Origin: JBBIGV01 sp037447335
Lineage (GTDB): Bacteria; Bacteroidota; Ignavibacteria; Ignavibacteriales; Ignavibacteriaceae
NCBI GenBank assembly: GCA_037447335.1
Contig: JBBIGV010000035.1
Location: forward strand, 1 to 32,597
DNA length: 32,597 nucleotides
Direction of reading: 5' to 3'
This document shows, piece after piece, positions 16,492 to 25,093 of this stretch. Each line of letters begins with the position of its first letter. Position 1 is the first letter of the stretch. The notes beneath the pieces are model-generated. The model was given only the letters and a program-made list of their open reading frames with translations. It did no database searches and was not told where the DNA came from. The translations under genes were made by a program, and so were the position numbers.

Positions 16492-16959
16492 ATGAAGAGA
16501 ATCAGTTCTCAAATACGCGACCTTGATACGATAGAGAAAGAACTGAACAACAGTGAGTTTGGCGTTCTTGCATTCAGAAATGACGAAGAAGAAATAATTC
16601 AGATTGCAACTAATTTTATTTACAGGGATAAAAACATTTACGTTTTTTTCGGTGAAGAGGATGAAATGGTTGAGCGCATCCTGTTTGATCAAATGGTCAG
16701 ATTCACGATAATCAGAAATAAAACCAGTAAAGCAAAAGGTAAACTTGATTTCAAACCGGCATACAAGCTTTTTTCCATTACAATAAGCGGGATCATGCGG
16801 AATATTGATGATCACAAATTGATTGCCGGGCTGAGGTCTGCATATCTCAAAAAATATTCCTTAAAATCTTTGCAAGATGATATTGATTATTCCGTTATTG
16901 CTAATCCTGTTATGATTGATACTGAGGAAATTTATGCTGTGGAGGAGATAGGAGGTTGA
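16492..16959 (+). CDS. FMN-binding split-barrel (pyridoxamine 5'-phosphate oxidase-like) protein
   Basis: A 155-residue cytoplasmic protein. The pattern 'LNNSEFGVLAFRNDEEEIIQIATNFIYRDKN', followed by 'IYVFFGEEDEMVERI' and a 'VRFTIIRNK' strand, fits the FMN-binding split-barrel family, which includes pyridoxamine phosphate oxidases and nitroimidazole reductase-like proteins. The substrate cannot be told from sequence, and key PNPOx catalytic residues are not obvious, so a vitamin B6 role should not be assumed. GAGGGATAT before the ATG serves as SD. It follows the helicase gene by 26 bases. Its last codons (GGAGGT) supply the SD for the next gene, seven bases on. Confidence 0.6.
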   Translation: MKRISSQIRDLDTIEKELNNSEFGVLAFRNDEEEIIQIATNFIYRDKNIYVFFGEEDEMVERILFDQMVRFTIIRNKTSKAKGKLDFKPAYKLFSITISGIMRNIDDHKLIAGLRSAYLKKYSLKSLQDDIDYSVIANPVMIDTEEIYAVEEIGG

Positions 16960-16966
16960 GCAGTAA

Positions 16967-18583
16967 TTGCTGAATTATGTATGGATGGGATTATTACTGC
17001 TTGGGATCGGGGCTGCACTGTCAACAGATATTTTTAACCAGAGCAGCAACAAGTACAGGAATGATATTCCTCTTTCAGCAAAAATAATTTCTGAAACTCC
17101 TCTCCAGGAATCTGCCGGTGCAACAATACAAATATCCTTATCTGAATTTACCAGCCACTACAATGTTAAGCATGAATCGGATATTAATCTGCCGTTCGAA
17201 ATAATCTCTGCATTTAAAGATACTGAATATCATATCAGCATTAAGCTTAACGAGGCTGCACCCGAAATCTGGAAAGAAATGGCAAAAGCTGCCGGAAATC
17301 ATAATCAGCTTGAAGCAAATGTTGTTGTTAAACAATATGCAAATAACGTCTATCAGATAGAATTACTTTTTGAAAGTGTTTCGTTCGTTAAGTTAAAGGA
17401 AGTTACCAATTCAGCTATAGATTATGCAAAGACGGCAGTTAACATTGCATTAGGATTGATTGGCATTATGGCGCTCTGGCTTGGCGTTATGAAAGTTGCT
17501 GAAGATGCCGGACTGATTCGTATTATTGCAAGGTTACTTACACCCATTACCAGAAGAATTTTTCCCGATGTCCCGTCAGACCATCCGGCAATGGGTTCGA
17601 TGATAATGAACATATCGGCGAATATGTTAGGGCTTGGAAACGCTGCAACTCCATTCGGGCTTAAAGCAATGGAAGAGCTTAACAAATTAAATCCCGATAA
17701 AGGCACAGCTACAAACGCGATGGTTACCTTTCTTGCAATTAATACTGCCGGATTAACATTAATACCGGCAACTGCAATTGCAGTTAGGGCATCTTCGGGC
17801 AGTTCGGATCCTACCATTATAATAGGCACATCAATATTTGGTGCACTTTGTGCCACTATTGCCGGAATAACAGCAGCAAAAATACTTGAGAAGTTTCTCG
17901 TTAAGTTTGTCAATTTCGGAGACTGGATAAGAAAAAGTTTAAAATCAATTTTAATTGCCGCCGTAATTTTGATATCATTAATACTTCTTATCTCAACCGG
18001 CTTCTATAAAAACTTTGAATTTTTATTTTCGTGGTTATCTCCTTCTGCCTTTAAGGAATTTATTCAGATCGTCTCAACACTTGCAATACCGGTGATTATT
18101 ATAAGCTTTATCGGTTATGGTGCAATCAAAAAAGTTAAAGTTTATGAACAATTTGTTGAAGGCGCTAAGGAAGGTTTTAATGTTGCAGTAAGGATCATTC
18201 CATATCTTGTAGCAATGCTAATGGCGATAGGCATATTCCGCGCCGGCGGAGCAATGGACTGGCTCGTGTTCGGTTTAACTCCGGTTACAGATATTATAGG
18301 AATGCCCGCAGAAGCTCTTCCAATGGCTCTGATGCGTCCGCTTTCAGGAAGCGGTTCACTTGGCATCATGGCTGAAATCATGGCTGTTCACGGTCCGGAT
18401 TCTTTTATAGGTGTTCTCGTATCAACTTTTTTTGGCAGCACAGAAACTACTTTTTACGTGCTTGCAGTATATTTTGGCGCCATTAATATTAAGAATACAC
18501 GGCATGCACTACCTGCCGGACTAATTGCAGATCTTGCAGGAATGCTGGGCGCTCTTTTTATAGTAAGATTATTATTTTTCTGA
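16967..18583 (+). CDS. SpmA-SpmB fusion membrane protein (nucleoside recognition/GATE domains)
   Basis: A 538-residue inner membrane protein joining two domains that are separate spore maturation proteins SpmA and SpmB in Bacillus. The start 'MLNYVWMGLLLLGIG' resembles SpmA starts. This supports the TTG codon at 16967, which has GGAGG eleven bases ahead inside the end of the previous gene. Residues 25-140 are a polar, probably periplasmic insert absent from Bacillus SpmA. Residues 150-325 carry the first GATE domain ('GNAATPFGLKAMEELN') and 350-538 the second ('GGAMDWLVFGLTPVTDIIG', 'RPLSGSGSLGIMAEIM', 'FFGSTETTFYVLAVYFGA'). The family is common in non-sporulating bacteria. Its transported substrate is unknown, and nucleoside binding is suggested only by the family name. 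Confidence 0.85.
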   Translation: MLNYVWMGLLLLGIGAALSTDIFNQSSNKYRNDIPLSAKIISETPLQESAGATIQISLSEFTSHYNVKHESDINLPFEIISAFKDTEYHISIKLNEAAPEIWKEMAKAAGNHNQLEANVVVKQYANNVYQIELLFESVSFVKLKEVTNSAIDYAKTAVNIALGLIGIMALWLGVMKVAEDAGLIRIIARLLTPITRRIFPDVPSDHPAMGSMIMNISANMLGLGNAATPFGLKAMEELNKLNPDKGTATNAMVTFLAINTAGLTLIPATAIAVRASSGSSDPTIIIGTSIFGALCATIAGITAAKILEKFLVKFVNFGDWIRKSLKSILIAAVILISLILLISTGFYKNFEFLFSWLSPSAFKEFIQIVSTLAIPVIIISFIGYGAIKKVKVYEQFVEGAKEGFNVAVRIIPYLVAMLMAIGIFRAGGAMDWLVFGLTPVTDIIGMPAEALPMALMRPLSGSGSLGIMAEIMAVHGPDSFIGVLVSTFFGSTETTFYVLAVYFGAINIKNTRHALPAGLIADLAGMLGALFIVRLLFF

Positions 18584-18604
18584 TCATCAAAAAAGCAGAA
18601 CATT

Positions 18605-19555
18605 ATGAAAGTTTTTATAACCAGAGATATACCTGAAATTGCTTATCATATCCTTGAAAAAGAAAAAATAAGTATTACGGTCTTTAAGAAGGATCGTCCG
18701 ATTACTAAAAAAGAATTGCTCAAAAACATTATAGATGCTGATGGCGTAATCGCTTTGCTTACTGATAAATTTACCCCCGATGTGCTCGATAAAATGAAAC
18801 AGTGTAAAGTTATTGCAAATTTTGCAGTTGGCTTTAATAACATAGATGTAGAATATGCAAAAAGTAAAGGTATTATAGTAACGAATACCCCGGATGTTTT
18901 AACTGATTCAACAGCCGATCTTACAATTACTCTTCTGCTTGCCTGTGCACGCAGATTAAATGAGGGCGAAGTAATGATGCGCTCTGAAAAATTTAAAGGC
19001 TGGAAACCTAAACTTTTACTCGGGATTGAATTGAAGGATAAAGTATTCGGAATATTAGGAGCAGGAAGAATCGGAACTGCGGCTGCCATGCGTGCAAGGG
19101 CTTTCGGCTGCGAAATAATTTATTACTCACAGTTTATAAACAGATACATTGAGGAAACAACGGGTGCAAAAAAAGTTGAATTGGATTCGCTTATTACTGC
19201 CTCCGATTTTATCTCAATTCATTTACCACTTAATAATGAAACTTACCATCTTCTGAATAAAAAAAGACTTTCGCTTCTTAAAAGAACTGCCATTCTGATA
19301 AATACTGCAAGAGGCGAAATTGTTGATGAAAAAGAATTAATTAAAATCTTAAAGAAGAAAAAAATATTTGCCGCAGGATTAGATGTTTTTGAGAATGAAC
19401 CAAAGGTGAACAGAGAATTATTTAAGCTGAATAATACAGTACTGCTTCCTCACATTGGCAGTGCAACAGTTGAAGCACGGAACATGATGGCAGAACTTGC
19501 TGCTAAAAATGTTATTGCAGTGCTGAAAGGTAAACAGCCGCTTACACCGGTTTAA
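18605..19555 (+). CDS. D-2-hydroxyacid dehydrogenase (glyoxylate/hydroxypyruvate reductase-like)
   Basis: An NAD(P)-dependent enzyme reducing 2-oxoacids to D-2-hydroxyacids, 316 residues. The cofactor site is 'GILGAGRIG' (152-157 glycines). The catalytic triad is visible as Arg236 ('NTARGEIVDE'), Glu265 ('DVFENEP') and His283 ('LLPHIGSAT'). 'IANFAVGFNNIDVE' near residue 70 is the substrate-side loop seen in glyoxylate reductases (GyaR-like) and related enzymes. The exact substrate is not decidable. It starts 21 bases after the SpmAB gene and is the last gene of the packed run. A CATTAA-AAC-TTAATG palindrome follows at about 19569-19583 without a T-run, so I do not call it a terminator. Confidence 0.88.
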   Translation: MKVFITRDIPEIAYHILEKEKISITVFKKDRPITKKELLKNIIDADGVIALLTDKFTPDVLDKMKQCKVIANFAVGFNNIDVEYAKSKGIIVTNTPDVLTDSTADLTITLLLACARRLNEGEVMMRSEKFKGWKPKLLLGIELKDKVFGILGAGRIGTAAAMRARAFGCEIIYYSQFINRYIEETTGAKKVELDSLITASDFISIHLPLNNETYHLLNKKRLSLLKRTAILINTARGEIVDEKELIKILKKKKIFAAGLDVFENEPKVNRELFKLNNTVLLPHIGSATVEARNMMAELAAKNVIAVLKGKQPLTPV

Positions 19556-19653
19556 TCAGAGAGTTTCATTAAAACTTAATGCTTTGATGAAGTTCAATTA
19601 TTCCTTAGTTTTGTTACAAATAAACTTTATCATTTTATCATAAAGGGGACAAA

Positions 19654-21669
19654 ATGAAATTATTTACTGCGATATTATTTGCAATTATATTTGTTTTACC
19701 CAACCCGCTGTTACCGCAGCAGGATATAACTGAATACTTTAATCATCATCCTGAAATTTATTTCTCCTTTAACATTTCTTCAAAGGATGAAGTAAACATT
19801 CTGACCCATATCATTTCGATAGATAATGTAACAGGGAATACTGTGTTTGCTTACGCAAATGAAGAAGAATTTATTGAATTCCTTAAACTCGGTTATAAAT
19901 ATGCCGTTCTCACAAGACCATCATTGTTAGTAACTCCATCTATGAGTTCAGGTATTGAAGATTTTATGTTATCGTGGGATTCCTATCCAACCTACGAAAT
20001 GTATGTGAGCATGATGACTCAATTTGCCGCCAACTATCCGGCTATCTGTCAGCTTATTGATGCAGGTAATACTGTGCAGGGAAGAAAAATTCTTTTTGTT
20101 AAAATATCCGACAACATTAATATCAGGGAGCCCGAACCGCAGTTTATGTTTTCATCTACTATGCACGGAGATGAAACCACGGGATACATCTTAATGCTTC
20201 GTTTAATTGATTCACTATTAACATCCTATGGAAGTGTTCCACGGATAACCAATCTTATCAATAATGCTGAGATATGGATAAATCCGAATGCCAATCCTGA
20301 CGGCACTTACAGAACCGGCAATCACACAGTGTCTGGTGCTACCAGGTCGAACGCAAATAATGTTGACCTTAACAGAAATTTCCCCGACCCTGTCGCAGGA
20401 CCTCATCCCGATGGTAAACCATGGCAACCCGAAACAATTGCAATGATGAACCTTGCTCAAACTAATAACTTTATCCTCTCCTCAAATTTTCATGGCGGTG
20501 CAGAGGTTGTTAATTATCCCTGGGATACATGGGCGCAGCTTCACGCAGATAATAACTGGTTCATTTATATTTCAAGAAGATATGCTGATACAGTTCATGC
20601 GAATAGTTCACCTCCTTATATGCGCGGTTTTAATAATGGAATTACAAATGGCTATGCATGGTACCGCATTACCGGCGGAAGACAGGACTACTACACATAT
20701 TTTGCCCGCGGGCGGGAAACGACTATCGAAATATCCAATACCAAGCTTTTACCTGCTTCGCAACTCCCAGCTCATTGGAATTATAATAAGAAATCTTTTC
20801 TCGATTATATTGAAAATACGCTTTATGGAATCAGAGGAATTGTTACTGATACCTCCGGTAATCCTTTGAAAGCGATGATAAGCGTAAGCGGACATGATTT
20901 TAATCAATCAGAAATTTTTTCTGACTCCATTACAGGTTTTTACAACCGGATGATCATGGCAGGTACATACACTCTGACATTTTCCGCGCCGGATCATTTC
21001 CCTCAAACAGTGCAGAATGTTAGTGTTGCAAATCTTAGTTCAACTGAATTAAATATACTGCTGGTACCTGACCCGATACCTGTAGAATTAATTTCGTTCA
21101 CGGCAGTTGATGCAAAAGGAATAGTTGAACTTAACTGGCAGACGGCAGCGGAATTAAATAATTATGGTTTTGAAATCCACAAGCGGGCACGCAGTAAGCA
21201 AAATCCAATAAGCAGCCGACAGGACAGTGAGGGATTCTGGGATGTAATTGGTTTTGTTAAAGGTAAAGGCACTTCAACTGAAATATCCGGCTATACTTTT
21301 GTTGATGAATATGTTAGCGCCGGAAAAAATTATTATCGCTTAAAGCAAATAGATTTTGATGGTTCTTACAAAATTTATAACATGATAGAAGTTGAAGTCT
21401 TACCTGTATCATTTTCACTTGAGCAAAACTATCCGAATCCTTTCAATCCAACAACCACTATAACATTTTATCTGCCGTATGAAACCGAAGTTAATCTGAC
21501 GGTATATGATGTGCTTGGAAATGAAATTTCTCAGCTTTTAGGAGAAGTTATGAATGCAGGCAAACACAACATTCAATTTTCATCTGAGGGTTTGGCGAGC
21601 GGCATTTACTTCTATCGTTTATTTGCCGGAGGAAATAATTTTGTTCGTAAGATGTTGGTAGTGAAGTAA
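19654..21669 (+). CDS. Secreted M14 zinc carboxypeptidase with T9SS sorting domain
   Basis: A 671-residue exported peptidase. A signal peptide (residues 1-22) and pro-region to about 105 are followed by an M14 peptidase domain to about 390. Zinc ligands are His171 and Glu174 in 'TMHGDETTGY' and His280 in 'FHGGAEVVNYPWD'; the catalytic Glu is 359 in 'RETTIEIS'; 'DLNRNFPDP' is the substrate-contact stretch. Next comes a carboxypeptidase-regulatory-like beta domain (395-470), then an FN3-like 'PVELISFTA' segment, and from about 588 a type A sorting domain ('LEQNYPNPFNPTTTITFYL', ending 'RKMLVVK'). The T9SS would carry it through the outer membrane to the cell surface or medium. AAAGGGG precedes the ATG. 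Likely role is extracellular protein degradation. Confidence 0.92.
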   Translation: MKLFTAILFAIIFVLPNPLLPQQDITEYFNHHPEIYFSFNISSKDEVNILTHIISIDNVTGNTVFAYANEEEFIEFLKLGYKYAVLTRPSLLVTPSMSSGIEDFMLSWDSYPTYEMYVSMMTQFAANYPAICQLIDAGNTVQGRKILFVKISDNINIREPEPQFMFSSTMHGDETTGYILMLRLIDSLLTSYGSVPRITNLINNAEIWINPNANPDGTYRTGNHTVSGATRSNANNVDLNRNFPDPVAGPHPDGKPWQPETIAMMNLAQTNNFILSSNFHGGAEVVNYPWDTWAQLHADNNWFIYISRRYADTVHANSSPPYMRGFNNGITNGYAWYRITGGRQDYYTYFARGRETTIEISNTKLLPASQLPAHWNYNKKSFLDYIENTLYGIRGIVTDTSGNPLKAMISVSGHDFNQSEIFSDSITGFYNRMIMAGTYTLTFSAPDHFPQTVQNVSVANLSSTELNILLVPDPIPVELISFTAVDAKGIVELNWQTAAELNNYGFEIHKRARSKQNPISSRQDSEGFWDVIGFVKGKGTSTEISGYTFVDEYVSAGKNYYRLKQIDFDGSYKIYNMIEVEVLPVSFSLEQNYPNPFNPTTTITFYLPYETEVNLTVYDVLGNEISQLLGEVMNAGKHNIQFSSEGLASGIYFYRLFAGGNNFVRKMLVVK

Positions 21670-21798
21670 AGCTGATTAATAAATATTGGGGGCGATATTG
21701 CCTGAAGCTTTAATAGTGGTTTGGAAGGAATACAACTTTTTTCTTAACTTCGCACAGCTTCTAAGTAATGTTCACCCATTTTACTAATAAAAGGTCTG

Positions 21799-22899
21799 AT
21801 GAAATTTAACTTTATTATAATTGTTTTCTTTTGCGCTGTACTAATTTTTGCGTATTCGACACCGCCAGATGATCCTATTGAAAGAATCGGAACAACCCAG
21901 CTTAATGGCGATGGCTGTGTTTGTCATTCATTTTTACCCAGTCCGGAAGTTATGGTTTGGGTTGAAGGTCCTGATTCATTAGCGCCCAGTCAAACCGCTT
22001 TATACAGAATGTATCTTGCCGGCGGACCTGCAGAAGCCGGCGGTTATAATGTTGCATCGCGTTTTGGAACTTTAACTGCGACCGATTCACTTTCATTTTG
22101 GGACCCCCGGGATCCGAATGAATTAACTCAGGCTTTTCCGCTGGTTTTTCCTACTCCTGAGGACACAATCTTTTGGGAGTTTGCTTACAATGCCCCAGAT
22201 ACGATTCTTACCGATACCATCTATTCAGTTGGTTTAAGTATTGTTTATGATGGAATTCCCGACAGCCTCGATATATGGGATTTTGGTCCGAAGTTTCCGG
22301 TTCGTATAACAGATAATGTTGTTCCGGTTGAACTGGTATCTTTTAACGTAAATGAAACTACCGGTGGAGTTCGGCTAAACTGGATTACATCTTCCGAAGT
22401 TAATAATAAAGGTTTTGCTGTTCAGAGAAAAAAGGAACAAGAAATACAATGGTCAGATATTTCATTTATAAATGGAGCAATCACTACTGCCAATACTCAA
22501 AATTATTCGTTTGTTGATAAAGATGCAGGGCAGGGAAATATTTATTATCGTTTAAAACAGATTGACCTTGATGGTAGTTATGCTTATTCAAAGGTAGTTG
22601 AAATCCAGCTATCTGCATTAAGTGATTATACACTCACACAAAACTATCCTAATCCGTTTAATCCGTCAACCTCTATCAACTATCAATTACCGGCTGACAG
22701 TTACGTTAAAATCATTATATATGATTTGCTGGGCAGGGAAGTAACAACCTTAGTTAATGAGAATCAGCCGGCGGGTGATCATACAGTCGAATTTAATGCG
22801 GTGAACCTGAGCAGCGGATTATATTTCTATAAGCTCGAAGCAAAAAACAATTATGGTGAAGTTTTCAGCAAAGTCCGAAAAATGATTTTGAGCAAATGA
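21799..22899 (+). CDS. Choice-of-anchor V-like secreted protein with T9SS sorting domain
   Basis: A 366-residue exported protein. After a signal peptide (1-20), residues 30-165 resemble the choice-of-anchor V (Reeler-like) domain, which usually carries a CxxCH haem-like motif near its start. Here it reads 'GDGCVCHSFLP' (Cys40, Cys42, His43), one residue short of CxxCH. Residues 170-270 are the same 'PVELVSFNV...YRLKQIDLDGSY' module found in the upstream peptidase, and 285-366 are the T9SS sorting domain ('LTQNYPNPFNPSTSINYQL'). Function of the N-terminal domain is unknown. The gene starts 129 bases after the peptidase gene and meets the DUF5683 gene tail-to-tail four bases after its stop. Confidence 0.82.
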   Translation: MKFNFIIIVFFCAVLIFAYSTPPDDPIERIGTTQLNGDGCVCHSFLPSPEVMVWVEGPDSLAPSQTALYRMYLAGGPAEAGGYNVASRFGTLTATDSLSFWDPRDPNELTQAFPLVFPTPEDTIFWEFAYNAPDTILTDTIYSVGLSIVYDGIPDSLDIWDFGPKFPVRITDNVVPVELVSFNVNETTGGVRLNWITSSEVNNKGFAVQRKKEQEIQWSDISFINGAITTANTQNYSFVDKDAGQGNIYYRLKQIDLDGSYAYSKVVEIQLSALSDYTLTQNYPNPFNPSTSINYQLPADSYVKIIIYDLLGREVTTLVNENQPAGDHTVEFNAVNLSSGLYFYKLEAKNNYGEVFSKVRKMILSK

Positions 22900-22903
22900 T
22901 CTG

Positions 22904-23644
22904 TTAAAAGTTCGTATGAAAATTCAAACTTAACCCTGATGAATAATCAGGGTTTTTTATTACTCCGAGAGAAACATTCCACCCCAACTGTTCTGCCTGC
23001 TGTTTGTTATATGCAGAAACCAGGCGAACAGCGTTGATAGCGCTTACAAGCCGGTTAACCAGCAGGATGCCAACTACAAATCTAATGTCATTAAAAGTTT
23101 GTTCACTAGATACCCACATGCTTCGGTAAGTTCGGCGGTCTTCCTGGTTTTGCCATTTCCAGAATTGAGCTTCAGTATCAAACATTTCGTTAAATCTTCT
23201 TTGCTTTGCCCGGTCATCGTTGTATTCTGTTATATTCAGATATTCGCTTATGATTGCATAGTAATCATCGTCTTTGCCTGCCGGGTTAACACCCGCGTAT
23301 GATTCAGCAAAAGATTTGTAGCGATCCTTCTGCCAGTTCGCATAAGTATTCATACCAATATAAGTTCCCCAAAGAATACCCTCAGCAATTGTAAAATATT
23401 TACCGCTCTGGTAAGATTCGGCGTATAATTCTCCCATGCCGGGTAAAAGTAAAGAATATAGAATCGCCAGCCCGGTGCTTTTTTTCTTAGGAGTTGTGTT
23501 AAATGGAAATTCTAATTTATCAGCATCAGAATAATCTGTATTCTTAACTGCTTCCTGAAGATATAGAATTGATGAATTAGTTGATCCTTCTTGGGGATAT
23601 GATATAGTAACTGCAAACAGCAATAGGGCGAGAATAATTTTCAT
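22904..23644 (-). CDS. DUF5683-like membrane-associated protein
   Basis: A 246-residue protein with signal peptide (1-18, 'FAVTISYPQ'). 'KKKSTGLAILYSLLLPGMGELYAESYQSGKYF' is the DUF5683 pattern, with a first hydrophobic hairpin, and a second hydrophobic stretch lies at about 190-205 ('FVVGILLVNRLVSAINAV'). In between is a charged loop with a tyrosine- and arginine-rich segment. Function is unknown; the family is widespread in Bacteroidetes-related bacteria. It follows mtaB by 22 bases and is the last gene of the minus-strand block. Its last 15 or so codons contain the terminator used by the plus-strand neighbour. Confidence 0.75.
   Translation of the reverse strand: MKIILALLLFAVTISYPQEGSTNSSILYLQEAVKNTDYSDADKLEFPFNTTPKKKSTGLAILYSLLLPGMGELYAESYQSGKYFTIAEGILWGTYIGMNTYANWQKDRYKSFAESYAGVNPAGKDDDYYAIISEYLNITEYNDDRAKQRRFNEMFDTEAQFWKWQNQEDRRTYRSMWVSSEQTFNDIRFVVGILLVNRLVSAINAVRLVSAYNKQQAEQLGWNVSLGVIKNPDYSSGLSLNFHTNF
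22932..22958 (+). terminator. Rho-independent terminator of the plus-strand block, inside the DUF5683 gene
   Basis: AACCCTGAT (22932-22940) pairs perfectly with ATCAGGGTT (22946-22954) around loop GAATA, followed by six Ts (22953-22958) on the plus strand. It lies 33 bases after the stop of the choice-of-anchor V gene and within the coding sequence of the opposite gene. There is no matching T-run on the minus strand. Confidence 0.88.
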
Positions 23645-23666
23645 ATTTTTTATTTCGAAAATGAGA

Positions 23667-25022
23667 TTAACAAGCGATTAAGTCAATACCAAAGTTATTG
23701 GCAGCAGAATGGCTGCCTCTGGTAATAAAAGTTCCTTCACAAAGACCGTTCATTATACCGGTAATTTTAAGGTTGCAGAAGGTGTTTACCAGAGATTCAT
23801 CAAAATCGCGGATAACCCTGATGTAATTGGAAGAAAATCCTTTCATTTTACCCTCTGTGTTTTCGGATTCAAATAAAACCTGTACTTCCTTACCGAGCAT
23901 AGAATTAAAATATGCACTTTTCTTTTTATCGCTGAGAATCCTGAGCATACTATTTCTTCTTTTTCTTTCTGATATGCTAACGCTGCCCGGTAAAGATAAA
24001 GCATGTGTGTCAGGTCTTTCGGAATAAGTAAAAACATGGAGATATGAGACAGGAAGCTCCCGTAAAAAATCATAAGTTTGTGTGAAATCTTCTTCGGTCT
24101 CGCCGGGGAATCCTACAATAACATCCACACCAATTCCGGCATCCGGAATTCTGTTTTTAATTTTATAAATAAGATCAGAGTAATCGCCGGATTCATACCG
24201 TCTTCTCATAGAACGAAGAATTTCATCGCTTCCACTTTGAAGAGGTATGTGGAAATGCTTGCATAATTTATTACTTCCGGTAGTAAGTTCTATTAATTCA
24301 TCGGATAAAAGATTTGGTTCGATAGAGCTGATCCTTATTCTGAAATCACCCTCAACATCAATAAGCTTTAAAAGAAGTTTGTATAAATTGGCATTAAATG
24401 CTTTTCCATAATCGCCAACATTAACACCTGTAAGAATAATTTCTTTATAACCCTGATCTATTAAATATTTAAATTCGGATATGACTTTATCCGGCTGCAT
24501 GCTTCTACTCAAACCACGAGCAATCGGAATAGTGCAAAATGAGCATTTGTAATCACACCCGTCCTGAATTTTCAGAAATGCTCTTGTTCTTCCGATAATA
24601 TTGGGATCTGTTGAATGTGCCGCACCGAACTCTTTATTATCTTTAACAGGGGAAACGAATATACAGGCAAGGTTTTGCTTCTCAAATTTCTCTATATACT
24701 CAAACAGGTTAAATTTTTCCTGACTACCGAGAACAGTATCAACTCCTTCGATTGAAGCAATTTCTCCGGGACGCAGTTGTGCATAACAACCTGTTACAAT
24801 AATATATGCTTCCGGATTCTCTCTTAAAGCCTTACGAACCAATTGTCTGCATTCTTTTTCAGCGTTTTCCGTAACAGTGCATGTGTTGAACACATAGATG
24901 TCGGCTTTCTCCTTAAAATCCACAATGGTAAAACCGTGGCTTAAGAATTCTTTCCCTATCATAGATGTTTCGGAAAAATTAAGCTTGCAGCCTAAAGTAT
25001 GTAATGCAACTTTATTGTTCAT
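23667..25022 (-). CDS. mtaB: tRNA threonylcarbamoyladenosine methylthiotransferase MtaB
   Basis: A radical SAM enzyme that adds a methylthio group to t6A at position 37 of tRNAs reading ANN codons. The N-terminal UPF0004 domain has Cys12 ('TLGCKLNFSE'), Cys48 ('FNTCTVTENAEKECRQ') and Cys79 ('VTGCYAQLRP') for one 4Fe-4S cluster. The radical SAM cluster is Cys156, Cys160 and Cys163 ('IQDGCDYKCSFCTIPIARG'). A TRAM-like RNA-binding segment closes the 451 residues. 'NTCTVTENAEKE' and 'KIQDGCDYKCSFC' separate MtaB from the related MiaB and RimO enzymes. It lies downstream of rpsA, separated by a strong hairpin, and upstream of the DUF5683 gene. Confidence 0.93.
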   Translation of the reverse strand: MNNKVALHTLGCKLNFSETSMIGKEFLSHGFTIVDFKEKADIYVFNTCTVTENAEKECRQLVRKALRENPEAYIIVTGCYAQLRPGEIASIEGVDTVLGSQEKFNLFEYIEKFEKQNLACIFVSPVKDNKEFGAAHSTDPNIIGRTRAFLKIQDGCDYKCSFCTIPIARGLSRSMQPDKVISEFKYLIDQGYKEIILTGVNVGDYGKAFNANLYKLLLKLIDVEGDFRIRISSIEPNLLSDELIELTTGSNKLCKHFHIPLQSGSDEILRSMRRRYESGDYSDLIYKIKNRIPDAGIGVDVIVGFPGETEEDFTQTYDFLRELPVSYLHVFTYSERPDTHALSLPGSVSISERKRRNSMLRILSDKKKSAYFNSMLGKEVQVLFESENTEGKMKGFSSNYIRVIRDFDESLVNTFCNLKITGIMNGLCEGTFITRGSHSAANNFGIDLIAC

Positions 25023-25041
25023 AGTTACGCTTTAAAATTTC

Positions 25042-25070
25042 AAGAGCGGGAGCAAAGTGTTCCCGCTCTT
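25042..25070 (-). terminator. Strong hairpin between rpsA and mtaB
   Basis: AAGAGCGGGA (25042-25051) and TCCCGCTCTT (25061-25070) are perfect inverted copies with a 9-base loop, starting 24 bases after the rpsA stop on the minus strand. The bases following on that strand (GAAATTTTAAAG) form only a broken T-run, so it may be a partial terminator or an mRNA 3' stabiliser that lets some transcription through to mtaB. Confidence 0.7.
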
Positions 25071-25093
25071 TAATAAGATTTCAGCTTTTGAAA

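Noticed and set aside
17422..17913. 163-residue minus-strand frame inside the SpmA-SpmB gene
   Set aside because: Its hydrophobicity mirrors the membrane segments of the real gene, and there is no SD.
18646..19089. 147-residue minus-strand frame inside the D-2-hydroxyacid dehydrogenase
   Set aside because: Antisense shadow; the sense frame has every catalytic residue of the family.
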